A stretch of 64,000 bases of DNA, taken from Streptomyces sp. Edi2 (GTDB lineage Bacteria > Actinomycetota > Actinomycetes > Streptomycetales > Streptomycetaceae). The stretch spans positions 4,613,501-4,677,500 of the forward strand of contig NZ_JBEJGX010000003.1 of NCBI RefSeq assembly GCF_040253635.1, written 5' to 3'. Position numbers and translations under genes: made by a program. Below the pieces are notes generated by a model that ran no database searches, was not told the DNA's origin, and saw only the letters and a program-made list of their open reading frames with translations. Shown here one piece after another: positions 46,389-55,522 of this stretch (position 1 is the first letter of the stretch; the number at the start of each line of letters is the position of its first letter).

Positions 46389-47906
46389 TCACAGCCCGAT
46401 GTCCCGCTCCTGGATGTCCGCGAGGGATTCGCGCCGTACAAGAAGGCGGGCGTGTCCCTCGGCGACGGCGACGACCGGTGGCCGGCCGACGAGGTTGTAG
46501 CCGGAGGCCATCGAGAGGTGATACGCACCGGCAACGGGCACGGCCAGCAGATCGCCGGGACGGATGTCGCCCGGCAGCCGGACATCGGCGGCGAGCACAT
46601 CGCCGGCCTCGCAGTGCCGTCCGACCACGGTGACCGGTTCCGGCGCGGCGGACGTGCGGCGGCCGATCAGCCGTGGCGCATAGCGCACCCCGTACAGCGC
46701 CGGCCGCGGGTTGTCGCTCATCCCGCCGTCCACCGCCACGAACGTGTGCGTACCGGTGCGTTTGACGGCCAGCACCCGGTAGAGGACGACGCCGGCCGGA
46801 CCCGCGATGGCGCGGCCGGGTTCGATGGCGAGCCGTGGCACCGGCAGCCCGGCCGCCGCGCAGCCGCCGGTCAGTTCGGCGCGGACCCGGTCGCCGAGGG
46901 AGGCGAGGTCGAGCGTGGGCTCGCCGGGTCGGTAGGCGACGCCGTGGCCGCCCCCGAGATCCAGCTCGGGCAGGGTGACGCCGTGCTGCTCGTGAATCCG
47001 GGCCAGCAGGCCGATCAGCCGGCGTACGGCCGAGAGGTAGGGCTTGACGGTGGTGATCTGCGAGCCCAAGTGGCAGTGCAGGCCGACCAGTTCGAGACGT
47101 GGCTGGTTGAGGACCCGCGTGATGGCGTGCTGTGCGGAGCCGTCGGCGAGCGACAGTCCGAACTTCTGCTCGTCGGTCCCGGTACGGATTTTGGCGTGGC
47201 CGCCCGCGGCGATGCCCGGCACGACCCGGATCAGCACCTTCTGCCGACTGCCCGCGGGGACCGCGGCGGCCAGCCGGGCGATCTCCGAGGTGCTGTCGAT
47301 GACGATTCGGCCGACGCCGAGCCGCAGCGCCGCCCGCAGGTCGGCCGGGCTCTTGGCGTTGCCGTGCAGCACGATCCGCGTGGGCGGGAATCCGCTGCTG
47401 ACGGCCAACTCCAGCTCACCGGCGGAGCAGACGTCCAGGCCGAGCCCTTCCTCCCGCACCCAGTGGACCATGGCGCGGCACAGGAACGCCTTGGCGGCGT
47501 AGAGGACATCGGCGTCCGGGAAGGCCCGAAGGTAGGCCCGGCAGCGGTGGCGTATCTCGGCTTCGTCCAGGACGTAGGCGGGCGTACCGAAGCGGTCGGC
47601 GACCTCGGTGAGCGGGACGCCGCCCACGGCGAGGTCGTCGTGGCCGAGCGGCGCCGTGGAACCGGGCCAGATGGACAGCGGGTCGTCAGCGGGCAACGGC
47701 GCGTCGGCGGACGGCGGTTCGTCGGCGGTGGACATCGGCTCGCCGGTGGACGGCGGTTCCTTCGCGGGCAGCAGCTGGTTGGCGGACGGCGGCGGGGTGG
47801 TGGCCGGTGGCGCGCTCGTCACGGCGGTGGCCGTGGTGGCCGGCGACGGAGCGGCGGTCCGGCGCGTGGTGCGGCGAGGGGGCTGGGGCAGCGTGCGGTG
47901 GCTCAT
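46389..47906 (-). CDS. Diaminopimelate/ornithine decarboxylase-family PLP enzyme (LysA-like)
   Basis: The 505-residue fold-type III PLP enzyme has the PLP lysine in VLYAAKAFLCR, CHLGSQI, the GGGHGVAY loop, EPGRAIAG and the substrate Cys-Glu in RHCEAGDVL. The late MASGYN differs from the usual MASNYN. A Pro/Thr/Ser-rich leader of about 80 residues precedes the domain, and GAGGGAGAG supports the start. The main lysA of actinobacteria lies elsewhere, so this may be a paralogue acting on meso-DAP or a related amino acid. It lies 15 bases after a small conserved gene. Confidence 0.87.
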   Translation of the reverse strand: MSHRTLPQPPRRTTRRTAAPSPATTATAVTSAPPATTPPPSANQLLPAKEPPSTGEPMSTADEPPSADAPLPADDPLSIWPGSTAPLGHDDLAVGGVPLTEVADRFGTPAYVLDEAEIRHRCRAYLRAFPDADVLYAAKAFLCRAMVHWVREEGLGLDVCSAGELELAVSSGFPPTRIVLHGNAKSPADLRAALRLGVGRIVIDSTSEIARLAAAVPAGSRQKVLIRVVPGIAAGGHAKIRTGTDEQKFGLSLADGSAQHAITRVLNQPRLELVGLHCHLGSQITTVKPYLSAVRRLIGLLARIHEQHGVTLPELDLGGGHGVAYRPGEPTLDLASLGDRVRAELTGGCAAAGLPVPRLAIEPGRAIAGPAGVVLYRVLAVKRTGTHTFVAVDGGMSDNPRPALYGVRYAPRLIGRRTSAAPEPVTVVGRHCEAGDVLAADVRLPGDIRPGDLLAVPVAGAYHLSMASGYNLVGRPPVVAVAEGHARLLVRRESLADIQERDIGL

Positions 47907-47921
47907 GGCGGTGGCTCTCCC

Positions 47922-48236
47922 TCAGACGGCCCGTAGGTGCTGACCACGGGGAATGCCGGGGGCGAACCGCGGATCGACGGTCAGGGCCGTCGCTCCGACG
48001 GGTTCGGCCAGCGCACGCAGCGCGGGCTCGGAGAGCCTGACCCAGGGCTGGTCGCTGCCGAGGGCCGCGGCGAGCCGCTGGGGCGAGGTGAAGCCGACGG
48101 CGGTACGGCCGCCGAGCGGAGTACGGAACAGGCGGGCGGTGCAGCCCGCGGGGCCCGACCGGACAGGGACGAAGAGAAGCCCGGCCGGGACACGTTCGGC
48201 AGGCTCGGGATCTTCCGCGTACAGAAGGTGGGACAC
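47922..48236 (-). CDS. SAV_915-family small protein
   Basis: The 104-residue protein begins MSHLLYAEDPEPAERVPAG and contains LFRTPLGGRTAVGFTS and ALGSDQPWVRLSEPALRAL. The pattern matches small Streptomyces proteins of the SAV_915 type, related to the SseB N-terminal fold. The function is unknown. It is the first gene of a two-gene unit with the decarboxylase-like enzyme. Confidence 0.75.
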   Translation of the reverse strand: MSHLLYAEDPEPAERVPAGLLFVPVRSGPAGCTARLFRTPLGGRTAVGFTSPQRLAAALGSDQPWVRLSEPALRALAEPVGATALTVDPRFAPGIPRGQHLRAV

Positions 48237-48567
48237 GGCGTTGCTCCTCGGGCAGGACCTCGGCCCCGGACCGGTGGGAAACGCGTACGCCGGGGCTCGG
48301 CCCTGACGCTATTCCCGGGGAACCGGACACTCCGCCGGCCACTGACGCGTCATTGACGGGTTGTGGACGCTACTTGACGCGATACTGCCGCCTGGTGACC
48401 GATTGTGCGGCGGTGGTGACACCAGGGTGCCTGTTCCTCCGGCCGGGGCGCCCGCAGTCCGCCCTGTCCGTCCGCCGCCGCGCGTCCCGGGTCCGCCGAT
48501 CTGTCCGCCCTCGTGGCCTGCCGCGCTTGACCTTGACACTGTGGAAAGCACTCCACTGGAAGGCGTC
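48237..48567. promoter_or_regulatory. Divergent promoter region
   Basis: There are 331 bases between the SAV_915-type gene and a merR gene. A TTGACA at 48533-48538 followed by the dyad GTGGA-AAGCAC-TCCAC (48541-48556) just before the merR start resembles a MerR-type operator and promoter. TTGACG occurs twice near 48353 and 48374. No gene is seen. Confidence 0.5.
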
Positions 48568-49623
48568 ATGTTCAGCATCGGAGATTTCGCCCAGTACGGC
48601 CGTGTGTCGGCCCGCATGCTGCGCCATTACGACGCGATCGGGCTGCTGCGCCCGGCCCGTACCGACCCCGTCAGCGGCTACCGCTTCTACGAGGCGGCGC
48701 AGCTCGCCCGGCTCAACCGCATCATCGCGCTCAAGGACCTCGGATTCAGCCTTCAGCAGGTGAGGGCGATCCTGGCCGAGGAGGTGAGCGTGCCCGAGCT
48801 GCGCGGCATGCTGCGGCTGCGGCGGACGGAGCTGGAAGCGTCACTGACGGCGGCGGGTGCGCGGCTGGCGCAGGTCGAGGCGAGGCTCCGGACGATCGAG
48901 AGTGAGGGACGCATGTCTGCCGACGATGTGGTGGTCAAGCGCACCGACACGGTGCTGCTCGCGGAGCTGAGCGGGATCGCCGCCGGTTACGGGCCCGAGG
49001 ACATCGGGCCGGTCATCCAGCCGCTCTACGGCGAGCTGTGCCGACGCCTGGAAGAGGCAGGGGTGACCCCGGCAGGTCCGGGGCTGGCGTACTACGAGGA
49101 TGCACCGGGGGCGACGGGCAGTCCCGGTGTGGGTGAGACGCCCGGGGATGGGAACGGGAACGGGAACGGGGACGGAGACGGGGAGGGCGGATCCGCCGGG
49201 CCTGGCGGAAAGGCGGCCGCCGGCGGTGACGCCATCGTCGTCCACGCGGGGCTCGTGATCACCCATGAGGCCCTGGCCAAGGCGGGCGTCACAAACGACG
49301 GTTCCTCCGGCTCCGGCTCCGGCTCCAGCGCCGGCACCCCCGCCGACCGCCCCGTCACCCCCTCCGCCAGTGCTCCCACCCCCGCTCCCACCCCCACCGG
49401 CCTCGGCTTCGACGTCGTCACCCTCCCCGGCCTCGACTGCGCCGCCACGGTGATGCACCACGGCCCGATGAGCCGGATTCTGCCGACCGCCCAGAACCTC
49501 GCGCACTGGATCGACGCCAACGGCTATCGCTCCGCCGGGTACGCCCGAGAGCTCTACCTGGAGTGCCCGCCGGATCAGGAGAAGTGGGTCACCGAGCTCC
49601 AGGAGCCGGTGGTCAGGGCCTGA
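48568..49623 (+). CDS. MerR-family regulator with effector-binding domain
   Basis: The 351-residue protein starts MFSIGDFAQYGRVSARMLRHYDAIGLL, a MerR helix-turn-helix with the following coiled coil (RRTELEASLTAAGARLAQVEARL). A GyrI-like effector-binding domain follows, as in BltR-type multidrug regulators. The effector domain carries low-complexity inserts: alternating Gly-Asn and Gly-Asp near residue 195 and a Ser-Gly/Pro-Thr stretch near 250-275. These are encoded by short tandem repeats (49150-49190, 49305-49330). The ends of this gene and the next overlap by 11 bases, tail to tail. Confidence 0.88.
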   Translation: MFSIGDFAQYGRVSARMLRHYDAIGLLRPARTDPVSGYRFYEAAQLARLNRIIALKDLGFSLQQVRAILAEEVSVPELRGMLRLRRTELEASLTAAGARLAQVEARLRTIESEGRMSADDVVVKRTDTVLLAELSGIAAGYGPEDIGPVIQPLYGELCRRLEEAGVTPAGPGLAYYEDAPGATGSPGVGETPGDGNGNGNGDGDGEGGSAGPGGKAAAGGDAIVVHAGLVITHEALAKAGVTNDGSSGSGSGSSAGTPADRPVTPSASAPTPAPTPTGLGFDVVTLPGLDCAATVMHHGPMSRILPTAQNLAHWIDANGYRSAGYARELYLECPPDQEKWVTELQEPVVRA

Positions 49624-50557
49624 GGGGCTCCGTATTGTCGCTGAGGGGCTCCGTACCGTCGCCGTCGCCCAGGCACGCGGTGACCGTCTCGGCGAACGCC
49701 ACCGCCGCGGGGCTCAGCGCCTCCCACCGGCGTACCGCCCAGCCGGTGGCCAGCGGGGGCAGCGCGGCGATCGGGACCAGCCGCAGTGCCGGGTGGACGG
49801 AGGCGTGCAGGCCAGGCAGTTGGGGGACGACCGCAGGGCCGACGCCGAGTTCGGCCAGCAGCAGGGCGGTGTCCCAGTCGGCGACGCTGGTGGTGCTCGG
49901 GGGCGGCACGGGTCCTGCCTCCCGGTGGCTGAGGTGATCGTCGAGGCGCATACGGGAGGTGGAGTTCTCCGGCAGCCGGATGTGCCGGATACCGGCCAGC
50001 TCCTCGGGCTCGATCCGCTCCCGGCCGGCGAGCGGGTCATCCGCGCGTGCGGCGAGGACCCAGGGCAGCCGGACCACCGGATGCTGCTCGATGCCCGGTA
50101 CCGGCGGCCCGATGGTGATCCAGGCCAGCTCGGAGCTTCCGTCCGCGACGACCTCGAAACAGCGGCGGCTGGAACTCTCGGTCCGGAACTCCAGGTTGAC
50201 GTGCGGATGGTGGGCGCGGAAGGCGACGACCGCCTCGGACATGAAGTGCCGGACGGTCGTGGCGCCGGTGGTCACCCGGACCGTGCCGCCGTCGCCCGCC
50301 CGCAGATCGGCCAGCCGGTGCAGCGCCAGATCCAGTCCGCCGATGCCGTCCGCCGCCGCGCGGTGCAGGATCCGGCCCGCCTGGGTCGGTGCCACCCCGC
50401 GCGGCCGGCGTTCCAACAGCCCGCTGCCCGCCTCCCGTTCGAGGCGTTTGATGCGCTGGCTCACGGCCGACTGGGTGCAGCCGAGATCGCGGGCGACGGC
50501 ACTGAGGCTGCCCGCCTCGCACACGGCGACGAAGACGCGCAGATCATCGAGGGTCAC
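49613..50557 (-). CDS. LysR-family transcriptional regulator
   Basis: The 314-residue protein has a LysR helix-turn-helix (SLSAVARDLGCTQSAVSQRIKRLE) at residues 18-42 and a substrate-binding domain with a TTGATTVRHFMSEAVVAFRAHHP opening typical of LTTR type 2 sensors. I start at the GTG giving MTLDDLRVF; upstream codons add eight residues. It shares its strand with a drug exporter gene 298 bases upstream, with no gene in the gap. Confidence 0.9.
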   Translation of the reverse strand: MTLDDLRVFVAVCEAGSLSAVARDLGCTQSAVSQRIKRLEREAGSGLLERRPRGVAPTQAGRILHRAAADGIGGLDLALHRLADLRAGDGGTVRVTTGATTVRHFMSEAVVAFRAHHPHVNLEFRTESSSRRCFEVVADGSSELAWITIGPPVPGIEQHPVVRLPWVLAARADDPLAGRERIEPEELAGIRHIRLPENSTSRMRLDDHLSHREAGPVPPPSTTSVADWDTALLLAELGVGPAVVPQLPGLHASVHPALRLVPIAALPPLATGWAVRRWEALSPAAVAFAETVTACLGDGDGTEPLSDNTEPLRP

Positions 50558-50855
50558 CCACGTACGGTAGGCCCAACCCAAGCTATTGCTAAGGGCTTTG
50601 GAAGGAAGTCAGAGGATTGACTTGGGTGTGAGGCGCGGCGAAGATCGACACAGGGCCCAGGGCGGCAACCCGGAACCACATACGGCCGTACGGTTCCGGG
50701 TGCCGACCCGCGCACTGCCCCGATTGCCCACCCGACTGCGACCCGATTGCCGACTCGATGGTCGACCTGCGCGCCCTGTCCCGCGCGCCCGTCCCGTGCG
50801 TCCGTCCTGCGCGACGACCAGCGCGCCGACGCGCGCAGGCCGTGCACCGCCGTGG

Positions 50856-52469
50856 CTACGCCCCCGCTCGCGCCCCCTCCCGCACCGGAGCCTCCGCGGC
50901 ACCCGCCGCGGCGCCCTCCGCGGGCGGACCGGCCGGACCGTCGCCGCTCTCCTCGCGCCGTACCACCGCAAGGACCAGCAGCCCGCCCGCCAGGGCCACC
51001 ACCCCGGAGATCAGCATGATGTCCGTCAGCCCGGAGATATACGCGGATCCGAGCGCCGTACGGGAGGCGCCGGGCCGTGCGGCGTCGTGCAGCGCGGTGG
51101 TGAAGACGGTGCCGAGGACCGCGATGCCCAGGGCGTAGCCCAGCTGACGGAAGGTGTTCACGGCGCCGCTCGCCATCCCCGCTCGCTGCGGGGGCGCCGC
51201 ACCGAGTGCCGCGGAGACCAGGACCGGCATCGCCATCCCGATGCCAAGCCCGCTCACCGCGAGCCCGGGCACCAGCACCGCCCAGCCGGAGCCGTCGGTT
51301 AGCAGCGCGCAGGACACCAGTGCCCCTGCTCCCACCAGCAACATGCCCAGCCCGATCGGGAGTTGCGGCGCCATCCGCTGCAGCCGCCGGCCACCCAGCG
51401 AGCCGACCAGCAGGGACATCAGCGCCATCGGCGTCACCGCGAGACCCGCCTGCACCGGGCTCAGGCCTACGACGTTCTGCACCCACAGCCCCACGAACGA
51501 CAGATAAGGGAACGCCGCGGCCTGCAGCAGCAACGCCGCCGCCATCAGCGCCGCGAACGACGGCCGGCGCAGCAGCCGCAGATCGAGCAGCGGCCGGCGC
51601 GCCCGCCGCTCGACGACGAGGAAGACCAGCAGCGCGAGCGCCGCGCCGGCGAGCGAGGCGAGCGTCCCGTACTCCGTCCAGCCCTCCTCGCCGCCGCGGA
51701 TCAGCCCGTATGTCAATGCGCCCGCGCACACCGTGAAGGACGCGGCCCCCGGCCAGTCGATACGTGCGAGGGGAGACCCCGCGGATGCGTTCGTCCGAGG
51801 CCGGGGGAGGTCGCCGTACGACTCCCCGACCCGGCACAGGGTGATCCACACCGCGACGGCAACCAGCGGCAGATTGACCAGGAAGATTGCCCGCCAGTCC
51901 ACGTACTCGGTGAGCAGCCCGCCCAGTACGGGGCCGATCGCGGCCGCGGCACCGCTGGTGCCGCCCCAGATGCCGAACGCCACACCACGGTCCCGCCCCT
52001 GATAGGCGGCCATCAGCAGCGGGGTGTTGGTGGCGAACATCGCCGCCGCGCCCACGCCCTGGACGGCGCGGGCCGCGACCAGGACGCCCGCGTCCGGGGC
52101 CAGACCGCAGGCCAGCGAGGCGAGCGCGAAGAGGACCAGCCCGGCCAGGTACAGCCGGCGCCGTCCGAAGAGGTCAGCGGCCGAGCCCGCCACCATGAGC
52201 AGCGCGGCCAGCGCCAGCGCGTAGATGTCCAGCACCCACTGGAGCGAGGTGAAGGAGGCGCCCAGACCGTCGGCTATCCGGGGCAGCGCGGTGTTCACGA
52301 TCGTCACATCGACCAGCAGCAGGAAGTTGCCGAGGGTGATGGCGACCAGCGGCCACCACTTCCCGGCCCCTCTCCCCACCGCACCTTCCGCCGGTCTCCT
52401 GCCCGGCTCCCCGCGTGCGCCCGCCGCCCGTCCGCCGGCCGCGGTCCCCCTCTCGGGTGCGTTCCCCAT
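50856..52469 (-). CDS. DHA2-type (14-helix) MFS drug exporter
   Basis: The 537-residue protein has FLLLVDVTIVNTALPRIADGLG in helix 1, ADLFGRRRLYLAGL in loop 2-3 and GPVLGGLLTEYVDWRAIFLVNLP (motif C) in helix 5, the pattern of EmrB/QacA-like proton antiporters. Such proteins export drugs or natural products. The start MGNAPERG is supported by GGAGGAAG upstream. It is divergent from the Lrp regulator gene by 146 bases, which may control it. Confidence 0.9.
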   Translation of the reverse strand: MGNAPERGTAAGGRAAGARGEPGRRPAEGAVGRGAGKWWPLVAITLGNFLLLVDVTIVNTALPRIADGLGASFTSLQWVLDIYALALAALLMVAGSAADLFGRRRLYLAGLVLFALASLACGLAPDAGVLVAARAVQGVGAAAMFATNTPLLMAAYQGRDRGVAFGIWGGTSGAAAAIGPVLGGLLTEYVDWRAIFLVNLPLVAVAVWITLCRVGESYGDLPRPRTNASAGSPLARIDWPGAASFTVCAGALTYGLIRGGEEGWTEYGTLASLAGAALALLVFLVVERRARRPLLDLRLLRRPSFAALMAAALLLQAAAFPYLSFVGLWVQNVVGLSPVQAGLAVTPMALMSLLVGSLGGRRLQRMAPQLPIGLGMLLVGAGALVSCALLTDGSGWAVLVPGLAVSGLGIGMAMPVLVSAALGAAPPQRAGMASGAVNTFRQLGYALGIAVLGTVFTTALHDAARPGASRTALGSAYISGLTDIMLISGVVALAGGLLVLAVVRREESGDGPAGPPAEGAAAGAAEAPVREGARAGA

Positions 52470-52615
52470 GTTCTTTCTTCCTCCACTCGTGTTGCCGTTG
52501 CGTCGCCGCCCAGCGGCGCCCGCCCCGTATTGCCGACGCCACCGTGCGGCCCGCGCCACCTGTTCTCCCAGCCATCGCGCTCCCGGCGGCGCAATCCGAC
52601 ACGCGCTAGCCTCGA

Positions 52616-53866
52616 ATGGTGAAAATCGACGGGAAGTCCGGCGGGAAGTCCGGCGGGAAGTCCGGCGGGAAGTCCGGCGGAGCGTTCCAGGGGAGAACCA
52701 CCGGCCAACCCCCTGGTGGCCCCGGTGGCGCTGCCGGCCCCAGCGTCCCCATCGCCCCCACCACCCCCGCCGACCCCGCCGGCTTCGACGCCCTCGACCG
52801 CCAACTCGTGCAGGCGCTGCAGCTGGACGGCCGGGCCCCGTTCAGCCGGATCGCGGCGGTGCTCGGTGTCTCCGACCAGACCGTCGCCCGCCGCTACACC
52901 CGGCACCGCACCAGCGGCGCGTTCAAGGTGCTGGGGCTCGCCGATGCGCAGGTGCTGGGCGACGTCACCTGGATGGTGCGGGTCCAGTGCACGCCGGACG
53001 CCGCCGTTTCCGTGGCCGAGGCGCTGGCCCGCCGCCCGGACACGTCCTGGGTGAGCCTGATGTCCGGCGGCACCGAGATCGCCGCCGTCTGCCGCGCCCC
53101 GAGCAGCGACCACAGCGATGCGCTGCTGCTGCAGAAGCTGCCGCGCACCCCGAGCGTCGTCGGCGTCACCGCGCACTGCCTGCTGCATGAGTTCTTCGGC
53201 GGTCCGCAGGGCCTGATCAGCAAGTCCGGGGCGCTCACCGACGCACAGATCGCCGAGCTGAGCCCCAACCCACCCAACCCACGGAACCTATCCAACCCAC
53301 GGAACTCACCCAACCCACGGAACCTACCCAGCCCACGGAACTCACCCGACCCACCGAACCCACTCGGCCCGCCGAACCCGCCCGCCACCCCGGTGACGCT
53401 CACCGACGCCGACCGCCGGCTCTTCGACGCGCTCGCCCGTGATGGCCGGACGCCGCTGGGCGAGCTCGCCACCGTCACCGGCTGGTCGCCCAGCACCGTG
53501 CGCCGCCGGCTGGCGGAGCTGCGTGCGGACGGTGTCCTGTACTACGACGTCGACTACGACCTGCGGTACTTCGGGTACGGCGTGATGGTCGCCCTCTGGC
53601 TGTCCGTCGCGCCCGCCGAACTCGCCGCCGCCGGCGAGGCGTTGGCAGCGCACCCGGAGGTCGCCTTCGCCTGTGCCACCACCGGACCGAACAACCTCTT
53701 CGCGTCCGTGCTGTGCCAGGGCACCGAAGCGCTCTACACCTATCTGACGACCCGGGTCGCGGCGCTGCCCGGCGTACGGGCGATGGAGAGTGCGCCCCGC
53801 ATCCGGCACATCAAGGGGCCGGGGCCGCTGTTCACCACCTCCCCCGCCGCCGGGCGCCGACGGTGA
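52616..53866 (+). CDS. Double-module Lrp/AsnC-family regulator
   Basis: The 416-residue protein contains two Lrp-type units: one helix-turn-helix in FDALDRQLVQALQLDGRAPF, the second in LTDADRRLFDALARDGRTPL, each followed by an alpha/beta ligand-sensing half. A normal AsnC protein is about 150 residues, so this is a fused tandem. Four 12-bp repeats encode Gly-Lys-Ser-Gly at residues 6-21, and the linker holds Asn-Pro-Arg-Asn repeats. Its stop overlaps the start of the next gene (GTGA). Confidence 0.88.
   Translation: MVKIDGKSGGKSGGKSGGKSGGAFQGRTTGQPPGGPGGAAGPSVPIAPTTPADPAGFDALDRQLVQALQLDGRAPFSRIAAVLGVSDQTVARRYTRHRTSGAFKVLGLADAQVLGDVTWMVRVQCTPDAAVSVAEALARRPDTSWVSLMSGGTEIAAVCRAPSSDHSDALLLQKLPRTPSVVGVTAHCLLHEFFGGPQGLISKSGALTDAQIAELSPNPPNPRNLSNPRNSPNPRNLPSPRNSPDPPNPLGPPNPPATPVTLTDADRRLFDALARDGRTPLGELATVTGWSPSTVRRRLAELRADGVLYYDVDYDLRYFGYGVMVALWLSVAPAELAAAGEALAAHPEVAFACATTGPNNLFASVLCQGTEALYTYLTTRVAALPGVRAMESAPRIRHIKGPGPLFTTSPAAGRRR
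52631..52678. repeat. 12-bp tandem repeat, four units, coding
   Basis: Unit GGGAAGTCCGGC is repeated four times without mismatch and encodes Gly-Lys-Ser-Gly at the N-terminus of the Lrp-type regulator. Confidence 0.97.
53265..53375. repeat. Degenerate CCAACCCACGGAAC repeat in the Lrp linker
   Basis: Units of 15 and 18 bp built on CCCACGGAAC recur about six times, encoding Asn-Pro-Arg-Asn-Leu/Ser-Pro repeats that separate the two Lrp modules. The stretch is A-richer than the surrounding gene. Confidence 0.9.
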
Positions 53867-54696
53867 GACCGCTGATGGAGCCGCCCCGCGTCGGCCGCCG
53901 GCCGTGGACCGGCAACCCCCTGATCTGGGTGAAGGACGGGGTGAAGGACTGGGTACGCAGCAGTCCCGGCACCCATATCTGGCTGCTGGTCATCGGCATC
54001 ACCAGCCTGGTGATCGCCTCCGCGTCCGAGGGGCTGGGACAGTTCCTCATCCACCGCACCAGCAGCAACATCCACGAGCTGAACGAACATCCGCTGCCGT
54101 CGCTGCTCATCAGCGGCTTCTGGATCGAACGCCCGTCGTCCTTCCTGCTCTACGTGGTGATGTTCGAGCTGCTGCATGCCAACGCGGAGCGCTGGATGGG
54201 CACCATGCGCTGGCTGCTGACCGTCGGCGGTGCGCATATCGCGGCCACCCTCGCCAGCCAGGAGCTGGTCCTGCTGGCCATCGAGGGCCACCGGCTGCCG
54301 CGTTCGATGACCCATGTCGTGGACATCGGGGTCTCGTACGGGCTGGCCGCGGCCGCCGGTGTGCTGACCTACCGGCTGCTGCCGCCCTGGCGCTACGGCT
54401 ATCTCGCCGCGGTGCTGATCTTCTTCGGCATCCCGCTGACGACCGGAGCCTCCTTCACCGACTTCGGCCATGCCATCGCGCTGACCATGGGCTTTGCGGC
54501 CTGGCCGCTGACCCCGACGGCAGCGGCCGGGGGGAAGCGGCCGGACCAGGACGCACACCAGGAGTCCGCCGGGAAGCCGCCACCGCGTCATGACCCGGAC
54601 CCGGCCCCGGACCCGCACCCGGCGCCATCCCCCGACCCGCACCCACACCCACACCCACACCCACACCCGAACCCGGAGGACCGTCAGGAGACATGA
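53863..54696 (+). CDS. Rhomboid-like membrane protein with His-Pro tail
   Basis: The 277-residue protein has five or six membrane helices, a Ser in IGVSYGLAAAAG and a His in FTDFGHAIAL that could be the catalytic pair of a rhomboid protease. The family in Streptomyces is called rhomboid-like and activity is unproven. The C-terminal 50 residues are rich in Asp, Pro and His and end in PHPHPHPHPHPNP, which could bind metal. The GTG overlaps the stop of the Lrp regulator by four bases, so translation is coupled. Confidence 0.78.
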   Translation: MRPLMEPPRVGRRPWTGNPLIWVKDGVKDWVRSSPGTHIWLLVIGITSLVIASASEGLGQFLIHRTSSNIHELNEHPLPSLLISGFWIERPSSFLLYVVMFELLHANAERWMGTMRWLLTVGGAHIAATLASQELVLLAIEGHRLPRSMTHVVDIGVSYGLAAAAGVLTYRLLPPWRYGYLAAVLIFFGIPLTTGASFTDFGHAIALTMGFAAWPLTPTAAAGGKRPDQDAHQESAGKPPPRHDPDPAPDPHPAPSPDPHPHPHPHPHPNPEDRQET

Positions 54697-54706
54697 GGGA
54701 AGGCAG

Positions 54707-55522
54707 TCAGGAGAGGTAAAGCCGCTCCAGCACCACTCCGACCCCGTCCTCCTCATGGGAGGCGGTGAGTTCGTCCGCGACGGCCTTCAGCTCGTCATGG
54801 GCGTTGGCCATGGCCACCCCGTGTGCGGACCAGGCGAACATCGGGATGTCGTTGGGCATATCGCCGAAGGCCACGGTCTCCCTGGCGGTGACGCCCAGCC
54901 GGCGGGCGGCCAGCGACAGTCCGGTGGCCTTCGTCAGGCCCAGCGGCAGCAGTTCGACGATGCCCTCGCCGGCCACCGTCACGCCCACCAGATCCCCGGC
55001 GACCTGCCGTGCGGCCAGCGCCAGCGCGTCGTCGTCCAGGTCGGGATGCTGGATATAGACCTTGTTGAGCGGCGCCGTCCACAGCTCACCGGGGTCGTCC
55101 AGCATGACGTGGGGCAGCGAGCCCTCCTGGACGCGGTAGCCGGGGCCGACCAGCACCTCGCCCTCCAGACCGTCCCGGCTCGCCGCCAGATGCAGCGGGC
55201 CGACCTCCGCCTCGATCTTGGCCAGCGCGAGACCGGCCAGCTGGCGGTCCAGCGTCACCGAGGTCAGCAGGCGGTGCTCACCGGCGTGGTAGACCTGCCC
55301 ACCCTGTCCGCATACCGCGAGACCCCGGTAGTCCAGGGCGTCGAGGATGTGGCGGGTCCAGGGCACGGCCCGGCCGGTGACGACGATGTGCGCCGCGCCC
55401 GCCGCGGTGGCCGCGGCGAGCGCCTGGCGGGTGCGCTCGGAGACGGTCTCGTCGTGACGCAGCAGCGTCCCGTCGAGATCCGTCGCGATGAGCTTGTACG
55501 GCAGCGGAGCGGACGGGCTCAC
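54707..55522 (-). CDS. HAD-superfamily Cof-type phosphatase (paralogue)
   Basis: The 271-residue protein has [30 protein letters not shown], a Lys in GLTKATGL and [13 protein letters not shown], all HAD motifs with a type-IIB Cof cap. It resembles the HAD gene at 26.3-27.3 kb. The GTG overlaps the serS stop by four bases, so it is translated with serS, a common arrangement in Streptomyces. The substrate is unknown. Confidence 0.88.
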   Translation of the reverse strand: MSPSAPLPYKLIATDLDGTLLRHDETVSERTRQALAAATAAGAAHIVVTGRAVPWTRHILDALDYRGLAVCGQGGQVYHAGEHRLLTSVTLDRQLAGLALAKIEAEVGPLHLAASRDGLEGEVLVGPGYRVQEGSLPHVMLDDPGELWTAPLNKVYIQHPDLDDDALALAARQVAGDLVGVTVAGEGIVELLPLGLTKATGLSLAARRLGVTARETVAFGDMPNDIPMFAWSAHGVAMANAHDELKAVADELTASHEEDGVGVVLERLYLS

